Source: an uncultured Caulobacter sp. (GTDB lineage Bacteria; Pseudomonadota; Alphaproteobacteria; Caulobacterales; Caulobacteraceae). From it: a stretch of DNA of 64,000 bases. The stretch lies in NCBI RefSeq assembly GCF_947036865.1, contig NZ_CAMQSF010000001.1, positions 358,136 to 422,135 on the forward strand, read 5' to 3'. Below the pieces are notes generated by a model. It did not search any database. It saw only the letters and a list, made by a program, of their open reading frames with translations, and was not told the origin of the DNA. Made by a program: the position numbers and the translations under genes. Shown in pieces: positions 44,755 through 53,005 of this stretch (the first letter of the stretch is position 1; every line of letters begins with the position of its first letter).

Positions 44755-45942
44755 ATGCTGGAGGGACTCCGGGTCGTCGAACTGGCGACCTATATCGCCG
44801 CCCCTGGCGCGGCCGGGATCATGGCCGACTGGGGCGCGGACGTGATCAAGGTCGAGTCGCCCGAGGGCGACCCGATGCGCCGCTTCTTCGACACCATCGG
44901 CTCGGACCAAGACGCCAATCCGATCTTCGAGCTCGACAACCGGGGCAAGCGGGCCGTGGTGCTGGATATCCGCGGCGACCTCGGGCGCGAGGCGCTGAAG
45001 GCCCTGGTCGCGACCGCCGACATCTTCCTGACCAATGTCCGCCCCGCCGCCCTGGCCCGCGCCGGCCTCGACTTCGAGACCCTGAAGTCGGTCAACACGC
45101 GCCTGATCTATTGCAGCCTGACGGGTTACGGCCTGACCGGCCCCGACGCCGACAAGCCGGGCATGGATGTCGCGGCGTTCTGGTCTCGCGCGGGCGTGGG
45201 GGCGATCACCGCGCCCAAGGGGGCCGAGCCGTTTCCGATCCGCACCGGCATGGGCGACCACGTGACCTCGCTGGCCACCGTCTCGGCGATCCTCGCGGCG
45301 GTGCACGAGCGCGCGCGGACCGGCGTGGGGCGGTTGGTCGAGACCTCGCTGCTGCGGACAGGCGTCTACGCGATCGGCTCGGACATGGCGATCCAGCTGC
45401 GGTTCGGAAAGCTGGCCTCGACGCGGGGCCGGCGCGAGGCGGTGCAGCCGCTGGCGAACTTCTACAAGACCGCCGACGGCCGCTGGATCTGCCTGCTGCC
45501 GCGTCAGGGCTCGGTGGACTGGCCGCGCATCGCCGCCGCCGCCGGGCGGCCCGAACTGGTCGACGACCCCCGCTTCGCCTCGGCCAAGGCGCGGCGCGAG
45601 CACGGCGAGGCGCTGGTCGACATCCTGGACGCCGCGTTCGGGGCCATGACCTATGACGAGGCGGCCGAGGCGCTGGACGCCGGCGACATCACCTGGGCGC
45701 CCTACCAGACGCCGCGCGAACTGGCGCTCGACGCGCAGGCCGAGGCCGCCGGCTGTTTCGTGAATACCCCGGACGGCGCCGGCGGAACCTTCAAGGCCCC
45801 CGCCGCGCCGGCCCGCTTCCCCGGCGCCGAGGACGGCCCGCGCGGCCCGGCCCCGAAGCTGGGCGCGGACACCGAGGCGGTGTTCCGGGAACTGGGCTGG
45901 GACGAGGACCGGGTGGCGGCGCTGACGTCCGCCACCGCCTAA
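44755..45942 (+). CDS. CaiB/BaiF family CoA-transferase
   Basis: This 395-aa class III CoA-transferase moves CoA between acyl groups through an Asp. Motifs are LEGLRVVELATYIAAPGAAGIMADWGADVIKVESPEGDPMR at the start and NRGKRAVVLDIRGDLGREALKAL, and the catalytic Asp is at KPGMDVAAFWSRAG (about residue 142). GAGGTFKAPAAPARFPG lies near the C-terminus. The start ATG is preceded by AAGGGAGG. The substrate is unknown. Confidence 0.93.
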   Translation: MLEGLRVVELATYIAAPGAAGIMADWGADVIKVESPEGDPMRRFFDTIGSDQDANPIFELDNRGKRAVVLDIRGDLGREALKALVATADIFLTNVRPAALARAGLDFETLKSVNTRLIYCSLTGYGLTGPDADKPGMDVAAFWSRAGVGAITAPKGAEPFPIRTGMGDHVTSLATVSAILAAVHERARTGVGRLVETSLLRTGVYAIGSDMAIQLRFGKLASTRGRREAVQPLANFYKTADGRWICLLPRQGSVDWPRIAAAAGRPELVDDPRFASAKARREHGEALVDILDAAFGAMTYDEAAEALDAGDITWAPYQTPRELALDAQAEAAGCFVNTPDGAGGTFKAPAAPARFPGAEDGPRGPAPKLGADTEAVFRELGWDEDRVAALTSATA

Positions 45943-45956
45943 ACCGTCTCAATCCG

Positions 45957-46077
45957 TCTTCCCGGCGAATGCCGGGACCCAGATGGAAGAACGCTGGGGT
46001 GGGTTCTAGGAACTCGGGGCGCGGCCAATCATCCCCAGCGCCATGAGATCTGGGCCCCGGCGTTCGCCGGGGAAATC
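45957..46077. repeat. Inverted pair of CCCGGCGAATGCCGGG-type repeats
   Basis: CCCGGCGAATGCCGGGACCCAG begins at 45961 and an opposite copy (CTGGGCCCCGGCGTTCGCCGGGG) ends at about 46071. The repeat type also occurs at 52866-52990. It lies between the CoA-transferase (+) and lytic transglycosylase (-) gene ends, so it is in a convergent gap and may work as a bidirectional terminator. Confidence 0.7.
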
Positions 46078-46092
46078 GGGCTCCAAAAGCCG

Positions 46093-46971
46093 CTACCGCT
46101 GCCTGACCTTGTCATTGGCGTCGGCCAACACGCGCAGCATCTCGGCCGAGAACATCGAACTGGCCAGGCGCTGACCCGAACCCATGCCCGAGCTGTCGCC
46201 CGAGCCGGCGAACGGATTGCCCACGTCCTGCGAGCCGCGCAGGATCAGATCGACCATTGCCTCCTGCTGGCGAATACGCTCCAGGCGCCGCCCGCTGGCG
46301 TACTGCAGGAAGCCCTGATCGGCTTGGGACGCGCTGGCCTGGGGCGTGTCGTCGGTCACGCGGGTCGCGGCGCCGCCGGTCTTGGTCAGGTTGGCGTAGA
46401 CCTCGCCGACGGTGGCGGCGCGCCCCTCCTTGTAGAAGATCGACTTGTTGGCCTGGGCCGCGTCGGGGAACATCGCCGCGGCGCTCGCGCTGGGCGAGAC
46501 GGTGGCGGCCTCGATCAGGCGGGCCGAGCCTTGCGGGCCCAGGAAGTGAGCGGCGTAGAGCTCGCCGGCCGTGGGCGTGCGGCCGACCCGACCGCGCAGA
46601 TACGAGGCGTGGTCGCTGGTCAGCTCGCCGGCCATCAAGGCGGCGGCGTGAGGATCGGTCTTGAGGCCCAGCACCGCCTTGCGCGCCTCCTCGCCATCGA
46701 CGCGGTAGCGGCCGTCGGCGCCTTGGGTGATCAGGTCGGCGTAGCGGGCGTAGCCGTACTTGGAGCCGTGCTTCTTCAGCGTCGCCAGCCAGGTCTGGTC
46801 GACGAACTGGAAGAGGCCGCCGGCCGACGAGGTGCGGGCCTTGGCGGCGGGGTTGAAGCCGCTCTCGCGCTTGGCCGCGCCCATCAGGAACGTGAAGTCG
46901 ACCCCCGTCGCGCTGGAGGCGCGCTGGATCGCCGACTCGACGACGCTGCGGATGGAACTGACGGCGGGCAT
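46093..46971 (-). CDS. Lytic transglycosylase-like protein
   Basis: This 292-aa protein contains an SLT-like fold early on: DFTFLMGAAKRESGFNPAAKARTSSAGGLFQFVDQTWL at residues about 24-60. The ES motif (RESGF) holds the catalytic Glu, and GLFQF is the second motif. RTPTAGELYAAHFLG is a third SLT-type segment near residue 130. No signal peptide is obvious. Such proteins without signal peptides occur next to cell-envelope machines and may be exported by them. The long C-terminal half is unassigned. A CtrA-type palindrome lies 22 bases upstream of the start, so cell-cycle control is likely. Confidence 0.85.
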   Translation of the reverse strand: MPAVSSIRSVVESAIQRASSATGVDFTFLMGAAKRESGFNPAAKARTSSAGGLFQFVDQTWLATLKKHGSKYGYARYADLITQGADGRYRVDGEEARKAVLGLKTDPHAAALMAGELTSDHASYLRGRVGRTPTAGELYAAHFLGPQGSARLIEAATVSPSASAAAMFPDAAQANKSIFYKEGRAATVGEVYANLTKTGGAATRVTDDTPQASASQADQGFLQYASGRRLERIRQQEAMVDLILRGSQDVGNPFAGSGDSSGMGSGQRLASSMFSAEMLRVLADANDKVRQR

Positions 46972-46992
46972 GGCTCCAGGAGTCCGCGATCA

Positions 46993-47013
46993 TGGTTAAT
47001 TCCGAATTAACCA
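46993..47013. promoter_or_regulatory. CtrA-type box (TTAA-N7-TTAAC) within a perfect palindrome
   Basis: TGGTTAATTC-C-GAATTAACCA is a perfect inverted repeat of 10 bases around one base. Inside it TTAA at 46996-46999, 7 spacer bases and TTAAC at 47007-47011 fit the CtrA consensus exactly. Because it is symmetric, it reads as a CtrA box on both strands. It lies between the divergent lytic transglycosylase (-) and TonB-like (+) genes, 22 bases from the start of the former. Confidence 0.75.
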
Positions 47014-47162
47014 CGTTCTCGCGGCGCGGGCCGGAGGCGAGATGCCGCACCCGATCTTACAATCGTAAGAGAAATCGGCGAACGGATTACGATTGTCAAT
47101 TTACAGGCCGGCGCTTCCGTGCTGACCTGATCCTACGGATGTAATTTCCAAGGGAGATCGAC

Positions 47163-47879
47163 ATGGCTCTGGCGCTCCACCCCACCGGCTCCGGCATCCC
47201 CGGCCTGGATGAAGGTCCACGCCGGCTCTCCAAGGTGCTGGTCTTCGGCGTTGGGATCTCGGCGGCGGCGCATCTCGGGCTGATCGCCTATCTGGCCTAT
47301 CAGCGCTGGGTGGCTCCGGCCGCGCCCGCGGAGGCCGAGCGTGTCTTCCAGATCGAGCCGGTCTATACGCCCAAGCCGCCGCCCCCGCCGCCGCCCAGCA
47401 CCCGGCCGCCCCCGCAATCCAACCCGATCCGGCTGCACGATCCGATCCTGCCGCCGCAAGCGCCCCAGGAAACGTTTCCGGTGAAGCCGGTGGACGTCCC
47501 CGCCGGGCCCGTCGTCAGCGGCCCGCCGACCTTCACCGCCGATCCGCCCGCGCCGCCGTCCCCGCCGGCCCCTCCGCAAAAGGTCATCACCCGCGCCAGC
47601 TGGCTGCGGATGCCCTCGGCCGACGACATGGCCCGCTACTATCCCGAGAGCGCCCAGCGGCGCGGGCTGTCGGGCTCGGCGACGCTCTCGTACGTGGTGG
47701 CGGTGAATGGAACGGTGCGCGACTGCGCGGTGGTCGCCGAAACGCCCGCCGACGAAGGCTTCGGCGCCGCCGCAGTGAAGGTCTCGCGCTTCTTCAAGAT
47801 GAAGCCGCAGATGGAGGACGGTCAGGCGGTGGACGGCGCGACCGTGCGCATCCCCATCCGTTTCAACGCGGGCGCTTGA
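47163..47879 (+). CDS. TonB family energy transducer-like protein
   Basis: This 238-aa protein has one N-terminal membrane segment ([22 protein letters not shown]), a Pro-rich spacer (residues about 70-140) and a C-terminal TonB domain. The domain has [44 protein letters not shown] and [10 protein letters not shown]. It is a paralogue of the TonB at 62083-62814, but no exbB or exbD is adjacent. It may use the ExbBD encoded elsewhere. The start ATG is preceded by AAGGGAG. Confidence 0.88.
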   Translation: MALALHPTGSGIPGLDEGPRRLSKVLVFGVGISAAAHLGLIAYLAYQRWVAPAAPAEAERVFQIEPVYTPKPPPPPPPSTRPPPQSNPIRLHDPILPPQAPQETFPVKPVDVPAGPVVSGPPTFTADPPAPPSPPAPPQKVITRASWLRMPSADDMARYYPESAQRRGLSGSATLSYVVAVNGTVRDCAVVAETPADEGFGAAAVKVSRFFKMKPQMEDGQAVDGATVRIPIRFNAGA

Positions 47880-47893
47880 CGCGCCGGCAATCC

Positions 47894-47979
47894 GTCCTCG
47901 CCCTTCGACAAGCTCAGGGTGAGGACGACCGAGGCGCGGTGAAAACCTCACCCTGAGCTTGTCGAAGGGCGAGGTTTTC
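47894..47979. repeat. Two inverted copies of the TTCGACAAGCTCAGG-type repeat
   Basis: Copy one spans 47894-47926, with arms GTCCTC and GAGGAC. Copy two spans 47942-47979 in the opposite orientation, with arms AAAACCTC and GAGGTTTT. The central CTTCGACAAGCTCAGGGTGAGG is essentially that at 40646-40680. It occupies the convergent gap between the TonB-like and acyl-CoA dehydrogenase genes. Confidence 0.75.
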
Positions 47980-47999
47980 AAACGCTCCGCGCCTAAGCT

Positions 48000-49163
48000 T
48001 CAGTAGCTCTTCGGCAGGCCCAGCACGCGTTCGGCGATGAAGTTCAGGATCATCTCGCGGCTGACCGGCGCGATGCGGGCGATCATCGCCTCGCGGAAAT
48101 AGCGCTCGACGTCGTATTCCTTGGCGTAGCCCATGCCGCCGTGCGCCAGGACCGCGTTCTCGCAGGCGTGGAAGCCGGCCTCGGCCCCCAGGTACTTGGC
48201 GGCGTTGGCCTCGGCCCCGCACTCCTGGCCCTGGTCGTAGAGCGCGGCGGCCTTGAAGGCCAGGAGGTTGGCGGCCTCAAGCTCGGCCCAGGACTTGGCC
48301 AGCGGATGGGCCACGCCCTGGTTCTTGCCGATCGGACGGCCGAACACGATCCGCTCGTTGGCGTAGGTCGTGGCCTTGGCCAGGGCCGCGCGGCCCAGGC
48401 CGATGGCCTCGACGGCGAACAGCACGCGCTCGGGATTGAGGCCGTGCAGCAGGTACTGGAAGCCCTTGCCCTCCTCGCCGACCAGGTCCTCGGCCGGGAC
48501 AAACAGGTCCTCGATGAAGAGCATGTTACATTCGACGGCCTTGCGGCCCATCTTCGGGATCGGTTTGGCCTCGATCTTCTCGCGGTCGGTGTAGAACAGC
48601 GACAGGCCCTGGGTCGGCTTGGCGCACTGATCCTTGGGCGTGGTTCGGGCGATGATCAGGATCTTGTTGGCCCGCTGGGCGCCGGTGGTCCAGATTTTCC
48701 GGCCGTTCAGGCGATAGCCGCCGTCGACCTTCTCGGCCCGGGTCTCGAGACTGGAGGTGTCGAGGCCCGAATTCGGCTCGGTGACCGCGAAGCACATCTT
48801 GTCCTCGCCGGAGATGATCCGGGGCAACAGGCGCTCGCGCTGCTCATCGCTGCCGAACTTCACCAACGGCATCGGGCCGAAGATGTTGAGGTGGATGGCC
48901 GAAGCGCCCGAGAAGCCGGCGCCCGATTGAGCCACGGTCTGCATCATCACCGCCGCCTCGGTCAGGCCCAGACCCGCGCCGCCGACGCTCTCGGGCATGG
49001 CCACGCCCAGCCACCCGCCCTCGGCGATGGCGGCGACGAATTCCTCCGGAAACTGGCCGGTCTCGTCGGTGCGCCGCCAGTAGTCGTCGTCGAAGGCGGC
49101 GCAGACCTTGGCCACGCCTTCGCGGATGGCTTCCTGTTCGTCGGTCAACCAGAATCCGGACAT
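48000..49163 (-). CDS. Acyl-CoA dehydrogenase
   Basis: This 387-aa FAD enzyme oxidises acyl-CoA to enoyl-CoA. The N-terminal helices contain EEFVAAIAEGGWLGVAMPESVGGAGLG. The middle beta domain has MCFAVTEPNSGLDTSS and GRKIWTTGAQRANKILIIARTT. The C-terminal domain has NPERVLFAVEAIGLGRAAL, FGRPIGKNQGVAHPLA and AVLAHGGMGYAKEYDVERYFREA. The full length matches the family. It lies upstream of a FAD oxidoreductase gene on the same strand, with a 6-base gap, so they may be co-transcribed; chain length is unknown. Confidence 0.94.
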   Translation of the reverse strand: MSGFWLTDEQEAIREGVAKVCAAFDDDYWRRTDETGQFPEEFVAAIAEGGWLGVAMPESVGGAGLGLTEAAVMMQTVAQSGAGFSGASAIHLNIFGPMPLVKFGSDEQRERLLPRIISGEDKMCFAVTEPNSGLDTSSLETRAEKVDGGYRLNGRKIWTTGAQRANKILIIARTTPKDQCAKPTQGLSLFYTDREKIEAKPIPKMGRKAVECNMLFIEDLFVPAEDLVGEEGKGFQYLLHGLNPERVLFAVEAIGLGRAALAKATTYANERIVFGRPIGKNQGVAHPLAKSWAELEAANLLAFKAAALYDQGQECGAEANAAKYLGAEAGFHACENAVLAHGGMGYAKEYDVERYFREAMIARIAPVSREMILNFIAERVLGLPKSY

Positions 49164-49169
49164 CCGGCC

Positions 49170-50195
49170 CTACTCCCCTGCGCGTTGGCCCTCGGGCTTC
49201 TCGAAGCGTCGCGCGTCCATGGCGGCGGCGTCCGGGCCCGGGTTATCGCCATTCAGATACGCCGCGACCATCCCGGCCACAAGCGGCGCGAACAGCCAGC
49301 CGTTGCGCCGCGCGCCCACGGCCAGCATCACGCCGGGCGCGGCGCTCCAGCCGACCAGCGGCAGGCCGTCCGGCGTGGTGACCCGCACCCCGACCTCGAC
49401 CGTCGCCGCGTCGAGGTCGAGGTCCGGCCGCAGCGCCCAGGCCGCGGCCCGCAAGGTCTGGGTCGCCGACGCGTCCGGCAGCCGATCGTCGCGCCCCGCC
49501 TCCATGGTCGCGCCGATCGCGCCGATCTCTCCCGGCGCGAGATAGACGCCGTCGCCGCGCACCACCGGCCCGTCGGGCGCGGTCGCGATCCGCAGGATCT
49601 GGCCCTTGATCGGGCCCAAGACCTTGGTCTCGGGCGCCAGACGGCCGTCGCGCGCGCCCGGACCGGTGGCCAGCACCAGGGCGTCGAAGGCGTGCGTCCG
49701 GCCATCGTCCAGCATCAAGGCGCCCGGCGCGAAGTCCGCGACGGCGCGGGGCTCGAACCGCGCGCCGGCGGCCTCGGCGGCGCGGCGCAGGGCGGCGAGC
49801 GCCGGACGGGCCTCGATCCGCCAGTCCTCGTCCGTGAAGTCCGCCTCGGCCAGGCCAAGGCCCCGCAGCCGCTCGGCGACGCTGGCGCGCCAGGTCTCCG
49901 CGCCCTCGAAACGCACGCCGACGCGGGACAGCGGAATACCGAAGTCCTCGGCGAAGGCTGGCCACAGGTCGCGCGCCCGGCGCATGATCGCCAGGTGCTC
50001 GCGCGAGGCCGAATCGAACACGGCCTCGCTGACCGGCGCCAGCATGCCGGCGGCCACGCCCGAGGCGTTGTCGCCCGGCCCCGCCGGATCGAACACCGTC
50101 ACGGTCCATCCGGAGCGCGCCAGACGCACCGCGATCGCCGATCCCAAAGCGCCGGCCCCGGCCACCGCGACCCGCGCGCCCGATTGCAGTTTCAT
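49170..50195 (-). CDS. FAD-dependent oxidoreductase, glycine oxidase/DAO-like
   Basis: The 341-aa protein starts at ATG 50195 (MKLQSGARVAVAGAGALGSAIAVRLARSGW). It contains the dinucleotide-binding GAGALGSA and then FDPAGPGDNASGVAAGMLAP, as in ThiO/DadA enzymes. DALVLATGPGAR and GPIKGQILRIAT follow. The C-terminal segment TTPDGLPLVGWSA and GARRNGWLFAPLVAG is also typical. It oxidises an amine such as glycine to an imine with release of peroxide. No thiamine genes are nearby, so ThiO identity is not assumed. Confidence 0.88.
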   Translation of the reverse strand: MKLQSGARVAVAGAGALGSAIAVRLARSGWTVTVFDPAGPGDNASGVAAGMLAPVSEAVFDSASREHLAIMRRARDLWPAFAEDFGIPLSRVGVRFEGAETWRASVAERLRGLGLAEADFTDEDWRIEARPALAALRRAAEAAGARFEPRAVADFAPGALMLDDGRTHAFDALVLATGPGARDGRLAPETKVLGPIKGQILRIATAPDGPVVRGDGVYLAPGEIGAIGATMEAGRDDRLPDASATQTLRAAAWALRPDLDLDAATVEVGVRVTTPDGLPLVGWSAAPGVMLAVGARRNGWLFAPLVAGMVAAYLNGDNPGPDAAAMDARRFEKPEGQRAGE

Positions 50196-50410
50196 GGCGC
50201 GCAGACACTCCGCGCGGCCCCCTCCGTCAACCCCCGACGGCGGTTTCGTTCGGCCATGCACGTTCGACGATCGTTAATCATCCAAGGCGACACTTTGGCG
50301 CGAAGACCCCGTTCCGCGTATGCTCGGACGTGACGACACGGCCCCGCTCGGTCTATATCCGTTAAGACTTGCGTGTGGCCGCGTGGCGGCGTTGGAGGGA
50401 TTTCAAGCGG

Positions 50411-50818
50411 ATGAACGATAGACCCGCGGCCGAGCCGGCCCACCCCGTCGATCTCTATGTGGGGGCGCGGCTGAGAATTCGCCGCAAGATGATGGGCCTG
50501 TCGCAGACCCAGGTCGCCGACGCGCTCGGCATCACCTTCCAGCAGATTCAGAAGTACGAGCGCGGCGCCAACCGCATCAGCGCCAGCAAGCTCTACGACG
50601 CGGCCAAGCTTCTGCAGGCCCCGGTGTCCTACTTCTTCGAAGGCCTGGACGAGACCGATGGCGGCCTCGACGACGGCTTCGCCCAACGCATGACCGAGTT
50701 CGTCTCGACCCCCGAGGGCCTGGAACTGGCCAGCCTGTTCCCGCGCCTGGCCGATCGCCGCCTGCGCCGCCGGGTCGTCGACCTGGTCCGCGCCATGGTG
50801 GACGACGACGCGCCGTAA
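50411..50818 (+). CDS. XRE-family helix-turn-helix regulator
   Basis: This 135-aa protein has an N-terminal HTH (GARLRIRRKMMGLSQTQVADALGITFQQIQKYERGANRISASKLYDAAKLL, residues about 18-68). The C-terminal helical tail (LFPRLADRRLRRRVVDLVRAM) resembles other alphaproteobacterial small XRE proteins. The start is ATG 50411; an upstream GTG at 50369 is less likely. It is followed by a strong terminator (50845-50874), so it is a single-gene unit. Confidence 0.88.
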   Translation: MNDRPAAEPAHPVDLYVGARLRIRRKMMGLSQTQVADALGITFQQIQKYERGANRISASKLYDAAKLLQAPVSYFFEGLDETDGGLDDGFAQRMTEFVSTPEGLELASLFPRLADRRLRRRVVDLVRAMVDDDAP

Positions 50819-50844
50819 GCGGTCTTCCACGGACGTTCTAGAAG

Positions 50845-50874
50845 GGCCCGCGAACGCTGTGTCGCGGGCCTTTT
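50845..50874 (+). terminator. Rho-independent terminator after the XRE gene
   Basis: The stem GGCCCGCG/CGCGGGCC, with a 10-base loop, is followed by TTTT. It begins 27 bases after the stop of the XRE gene. Confidence 0.8.
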
Positions 50875-50918
50875 CCGTATCCGGAACGCAGAAGGGCGCG
50901 CGCCGTTGATAGGGCGTC

Positions 50919-51950
50919 ATGCCCCGCGACACCGTCGATCTTCAAACGGCCGCCCCCGGCCTCCAGTACGTCAATGACGACGACCCCGGCCTGCGCCGCG
51001 TCAAGGCCGGCGACGGCTTCGACTATCGCGACGCCGACGGCGATCGAGTGGACGACGCCGCGACCTTGGAGCGCATTCGAACCCTGGCCATCCCGCCGGC
51101 TTGGACCGAGGTCTGGATCTGCCCCTCGCCCAACGGCCATATCCAGGCCACCGGGCGCGACCAGCGCGGTCGCAAGCAATACCGCTATCACGACGCTTGG
51201 CGGCGCGACCGCGACGGCCTGAAGTTCGGCCGGATGATCGCCTTCGCCCGCGCCCTGCCTCGCCTGCGCGCCCGAGTCGAGAAGGACCTGGCCCGTCGAG
51301 GTCTGCCGCGCGAGAAGGTCATCGCGGCCGTGGTCCGGCTGATGGAGCTGACCCTGATCCGCGTCGGCAACGAGACCTACGCCCGCGAGAACAAGAGCTT
51401 TGGCCTGACTACCCTGCGCGATCGGCACGCCAAGCTGTCGGGCGTCGGCGGGACGTTCCAGTTCAAGGGCAAGAGCGGCGTCGTCCACCAGACCAGCTTC
51501 CGCGATCGTCGCCTGGCCCGCATCGTCAAGGCCTGCCAGGACGTGCCCGGCCAGCGGCTCTTCCAGTACTATGACGAGGACGGCCAGCGCCGTTCGGTCG
51601 AGAGCGCCGACGTCAACGCCTATATCCGCGCGGCGATCGGCGACGACTTCTCGGCCAAGGACTTCCGCACCTGGGCCGGCACCCTTGCCGCCGCCCGCGC
51701 GCTCTGCCTCGTGTCCAAGGCGGGGAGCGCCACCGAGGCCAAGCGCAACGTCAACACCTGCGTGAAGGCGGTCGCGGGCCTGCTGGGCAACACCGCCGCC
51801 GTCTGCCGAGGCTCCTACATCCACCCCCTAGTGTTGGAGGCCTATCAGCAGGGCGTGCTGCCGCTGAAGGCCGGCCGCTCGGAACGGGCCTTCGAGCTGG
51901 CGGTGGCTCGGTTCCTGGAGGCGGCCCAGGCCTCCTGCGCGGCGGCCTGA
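50919..51950 (+). CDS. DNA topoisomerase IB
   Basis: This 343-aa eukaryotic/poxvirus-type topoisomerase relaxes DNA by a tyrosine-linked nick. N-terminal segments are GFDYRDADGDRVDDAATLERI, PPAWTEVWICPSPNGHIQATGRDQRGRKQYRYH. The catalytic domain has RVGNETYARENKSFGLTTLRDRHAK, KDFRTWAGTLAAA and the active-site Tyr in CRGSYIHPLVLEAY. It precedes the Ku and LigD genes and may belong with DNA repair, but only position suggests this. Confidence 0.95.
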   Translation: MPRDTVDLQTAAPGLQYVNDDDPGLRRVKAGDGFDYRDADGDRVDDAATLERIRTLAIPPAWTEVWICPSPNGHIQATGRDQRGRKQYRYHDAWRRDRDGLKFGRMIAFARALPRLRARVEKDLARRGLPREKVIAAVVRLMELTLIRVGNETYARENKSFGLTTLRDRHAKLSGVGGTFQFKGKSGVVHQTSFRDRRLARIVKACQDVPGQRLFQYYDEDGQRRSVESADVNAYIRAAIGDDFSAKDFRTWAGTLAAARALCLVSKAGSATEAKRNVNTCVKAVAGLLGNTAAVCRGSYIHPLVLEAYQQGVLPLKAGRSERAFELAVARFLEAAQASCAAA

Positions 51951-52002
51951 CGGAACGGCCGGGCCACGGCGCCGTTGAGTCGGCTCGAACGGAGAAACGC
52001 CC

Positions 52003-52848
52003 ATGGCCGCCGGCCGTCCCACCTGGCAGGGCCACCTGCGCCTGTCGCTCGTGACCTGCCCCGTCGCGCTCTACACGGCCACCGACTCGCGCGGCGACGT
52101 GCACTTCAACATGCTGCACAAGAAGACCCACAACCGGATCCGGATGATCCCGACCGACCCGGACATCGGCCCCATCGAGCGCTCGGACATCGTCAAGGGC
52201 TACGAATACGAGAAGGGCCAATACATCGTCGTAACCCAGGACGAGATCGACAGCGTCCGCCTGGAAAGCACCCGCACCATCGACATCGAGCGGTTCGTGG
52301 CCGCCGACGAGATCGACCGGCTCTATTGGGAAAATCCGTACTTCCTGGTCCCCGACGGCAAACTCGCGGCGGAAGCCTATGGCGTGATCCGCGAGGCGAT
52401 GACCAAGCAGGGCCAGGTGGCTCTCGGCCGCGTCGTCATGCACCAGCGCGAGCGCCTCTTGGCCATCGAGCCGCGCGAGACCGGCATGGTCGCCTGGAGC
52501 CTGCGCAGCCGCCGCGAGGTGCGCGACGCCGCCGGCTATTTCGACGCGATCCCGGCCGGCAAGCCCGACGCCGCCATGATCCAGATCGCCCAGAAGATCA
52601 TCGAGCAGAAGGAAGGCCCCTTCGATCCCGAGCAGTTCAACGACCGCTACGAGGACGCGCTGCGGGCGCTGATCAAGGAAAAGCAGAAGGGTAAGGGGAG
52701 CAAGGTCACCGCGCCCGAGGAGCCCGACGACACCAACGTGGTGGATCTGATGGAGGCCCTGCGCAAGAGCCTGGGCCAGGCCCCGGCGGCGAAGGCTCCG
52801 GCGAAGAAGGGGGCGGTCAAGGCGCCGGCGCGGAAGAAGGCGGGCTAA
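52003..52848 (+). CDS. ku: Non-homologous end-joining protein Ku
   Basis: This 281-aa bacterial Ku core protein binds DNA ends and recruits LigD. Family segments are WQGHLRLSLVTCPVALYTAT at the start, then HKKTHNRIRMIPTDPDIG and DIVKGYEYEKGQYIVVTQDEID. MVAWSLRSRREVRDAAGYFDAIP follows. The C-terminal Lys/Ala/Pro-rich tail (APAKKGAVKAPARKKAG) is typical of extended Ku tails that bind DNA. It is convergent with ligD, about 157 bases apart. Confidence 0.96.
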   Translation: MAAGRPTWQGHLRLSLVTCPVALYTATDSRGDVHFNMLHKKTHNRIRMIPTDPDIGPIERSDIVKGYEYEKGQYIVVTQDEIDSVRLESTRTIDIERFVAADEIDRLYWENPYFLVPDGKLAAEAYGVIREAMTKQGQVALGRVVMHQRERLLAIEPRETGMVAWSLRSRREVRDAAGYFDAIPAGKPDAAMIQIAQKIIEQKEGPFDPEQFNDRYEDALRALIKEKQKGKGSKVTAPEEPDDTNVVDLMEALRKSLGQAPAAKAPAKKGAVKAPARKKAG

Positions 52849-52865
52849 AGACTCTCCTAAATCCG

Positions 52866-52990
52866 TTTTCCCCGGCGAATGCCGGGGTCCAGATCGAACC
52901 CTCTGCCTCAGCGATCTTGGTGTAAGGGCCTATCGCAAGCTTTCAATACGCCCAGAGTGAATCTGGGTCGCGGCATTCGCCGGGAAGGTC
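52866..52990. repeat. Inverted pair of CCCCGGCGAATGCCGGGG-type repeats
   Basis: The first copy contains CCCCGGCGAATGCCGGGG (from about 52870). A second, imperfect inverted copy (GCGGCATTCGCCGGGAAG) ends near 52990. Both are in the convergent gap between ku (+) and ligD (-). The element matches the one at 45957-46077. Confidence 0.7.
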
Positions 52991-53005
52991 GGATTTGGGG
53001 TTGGC

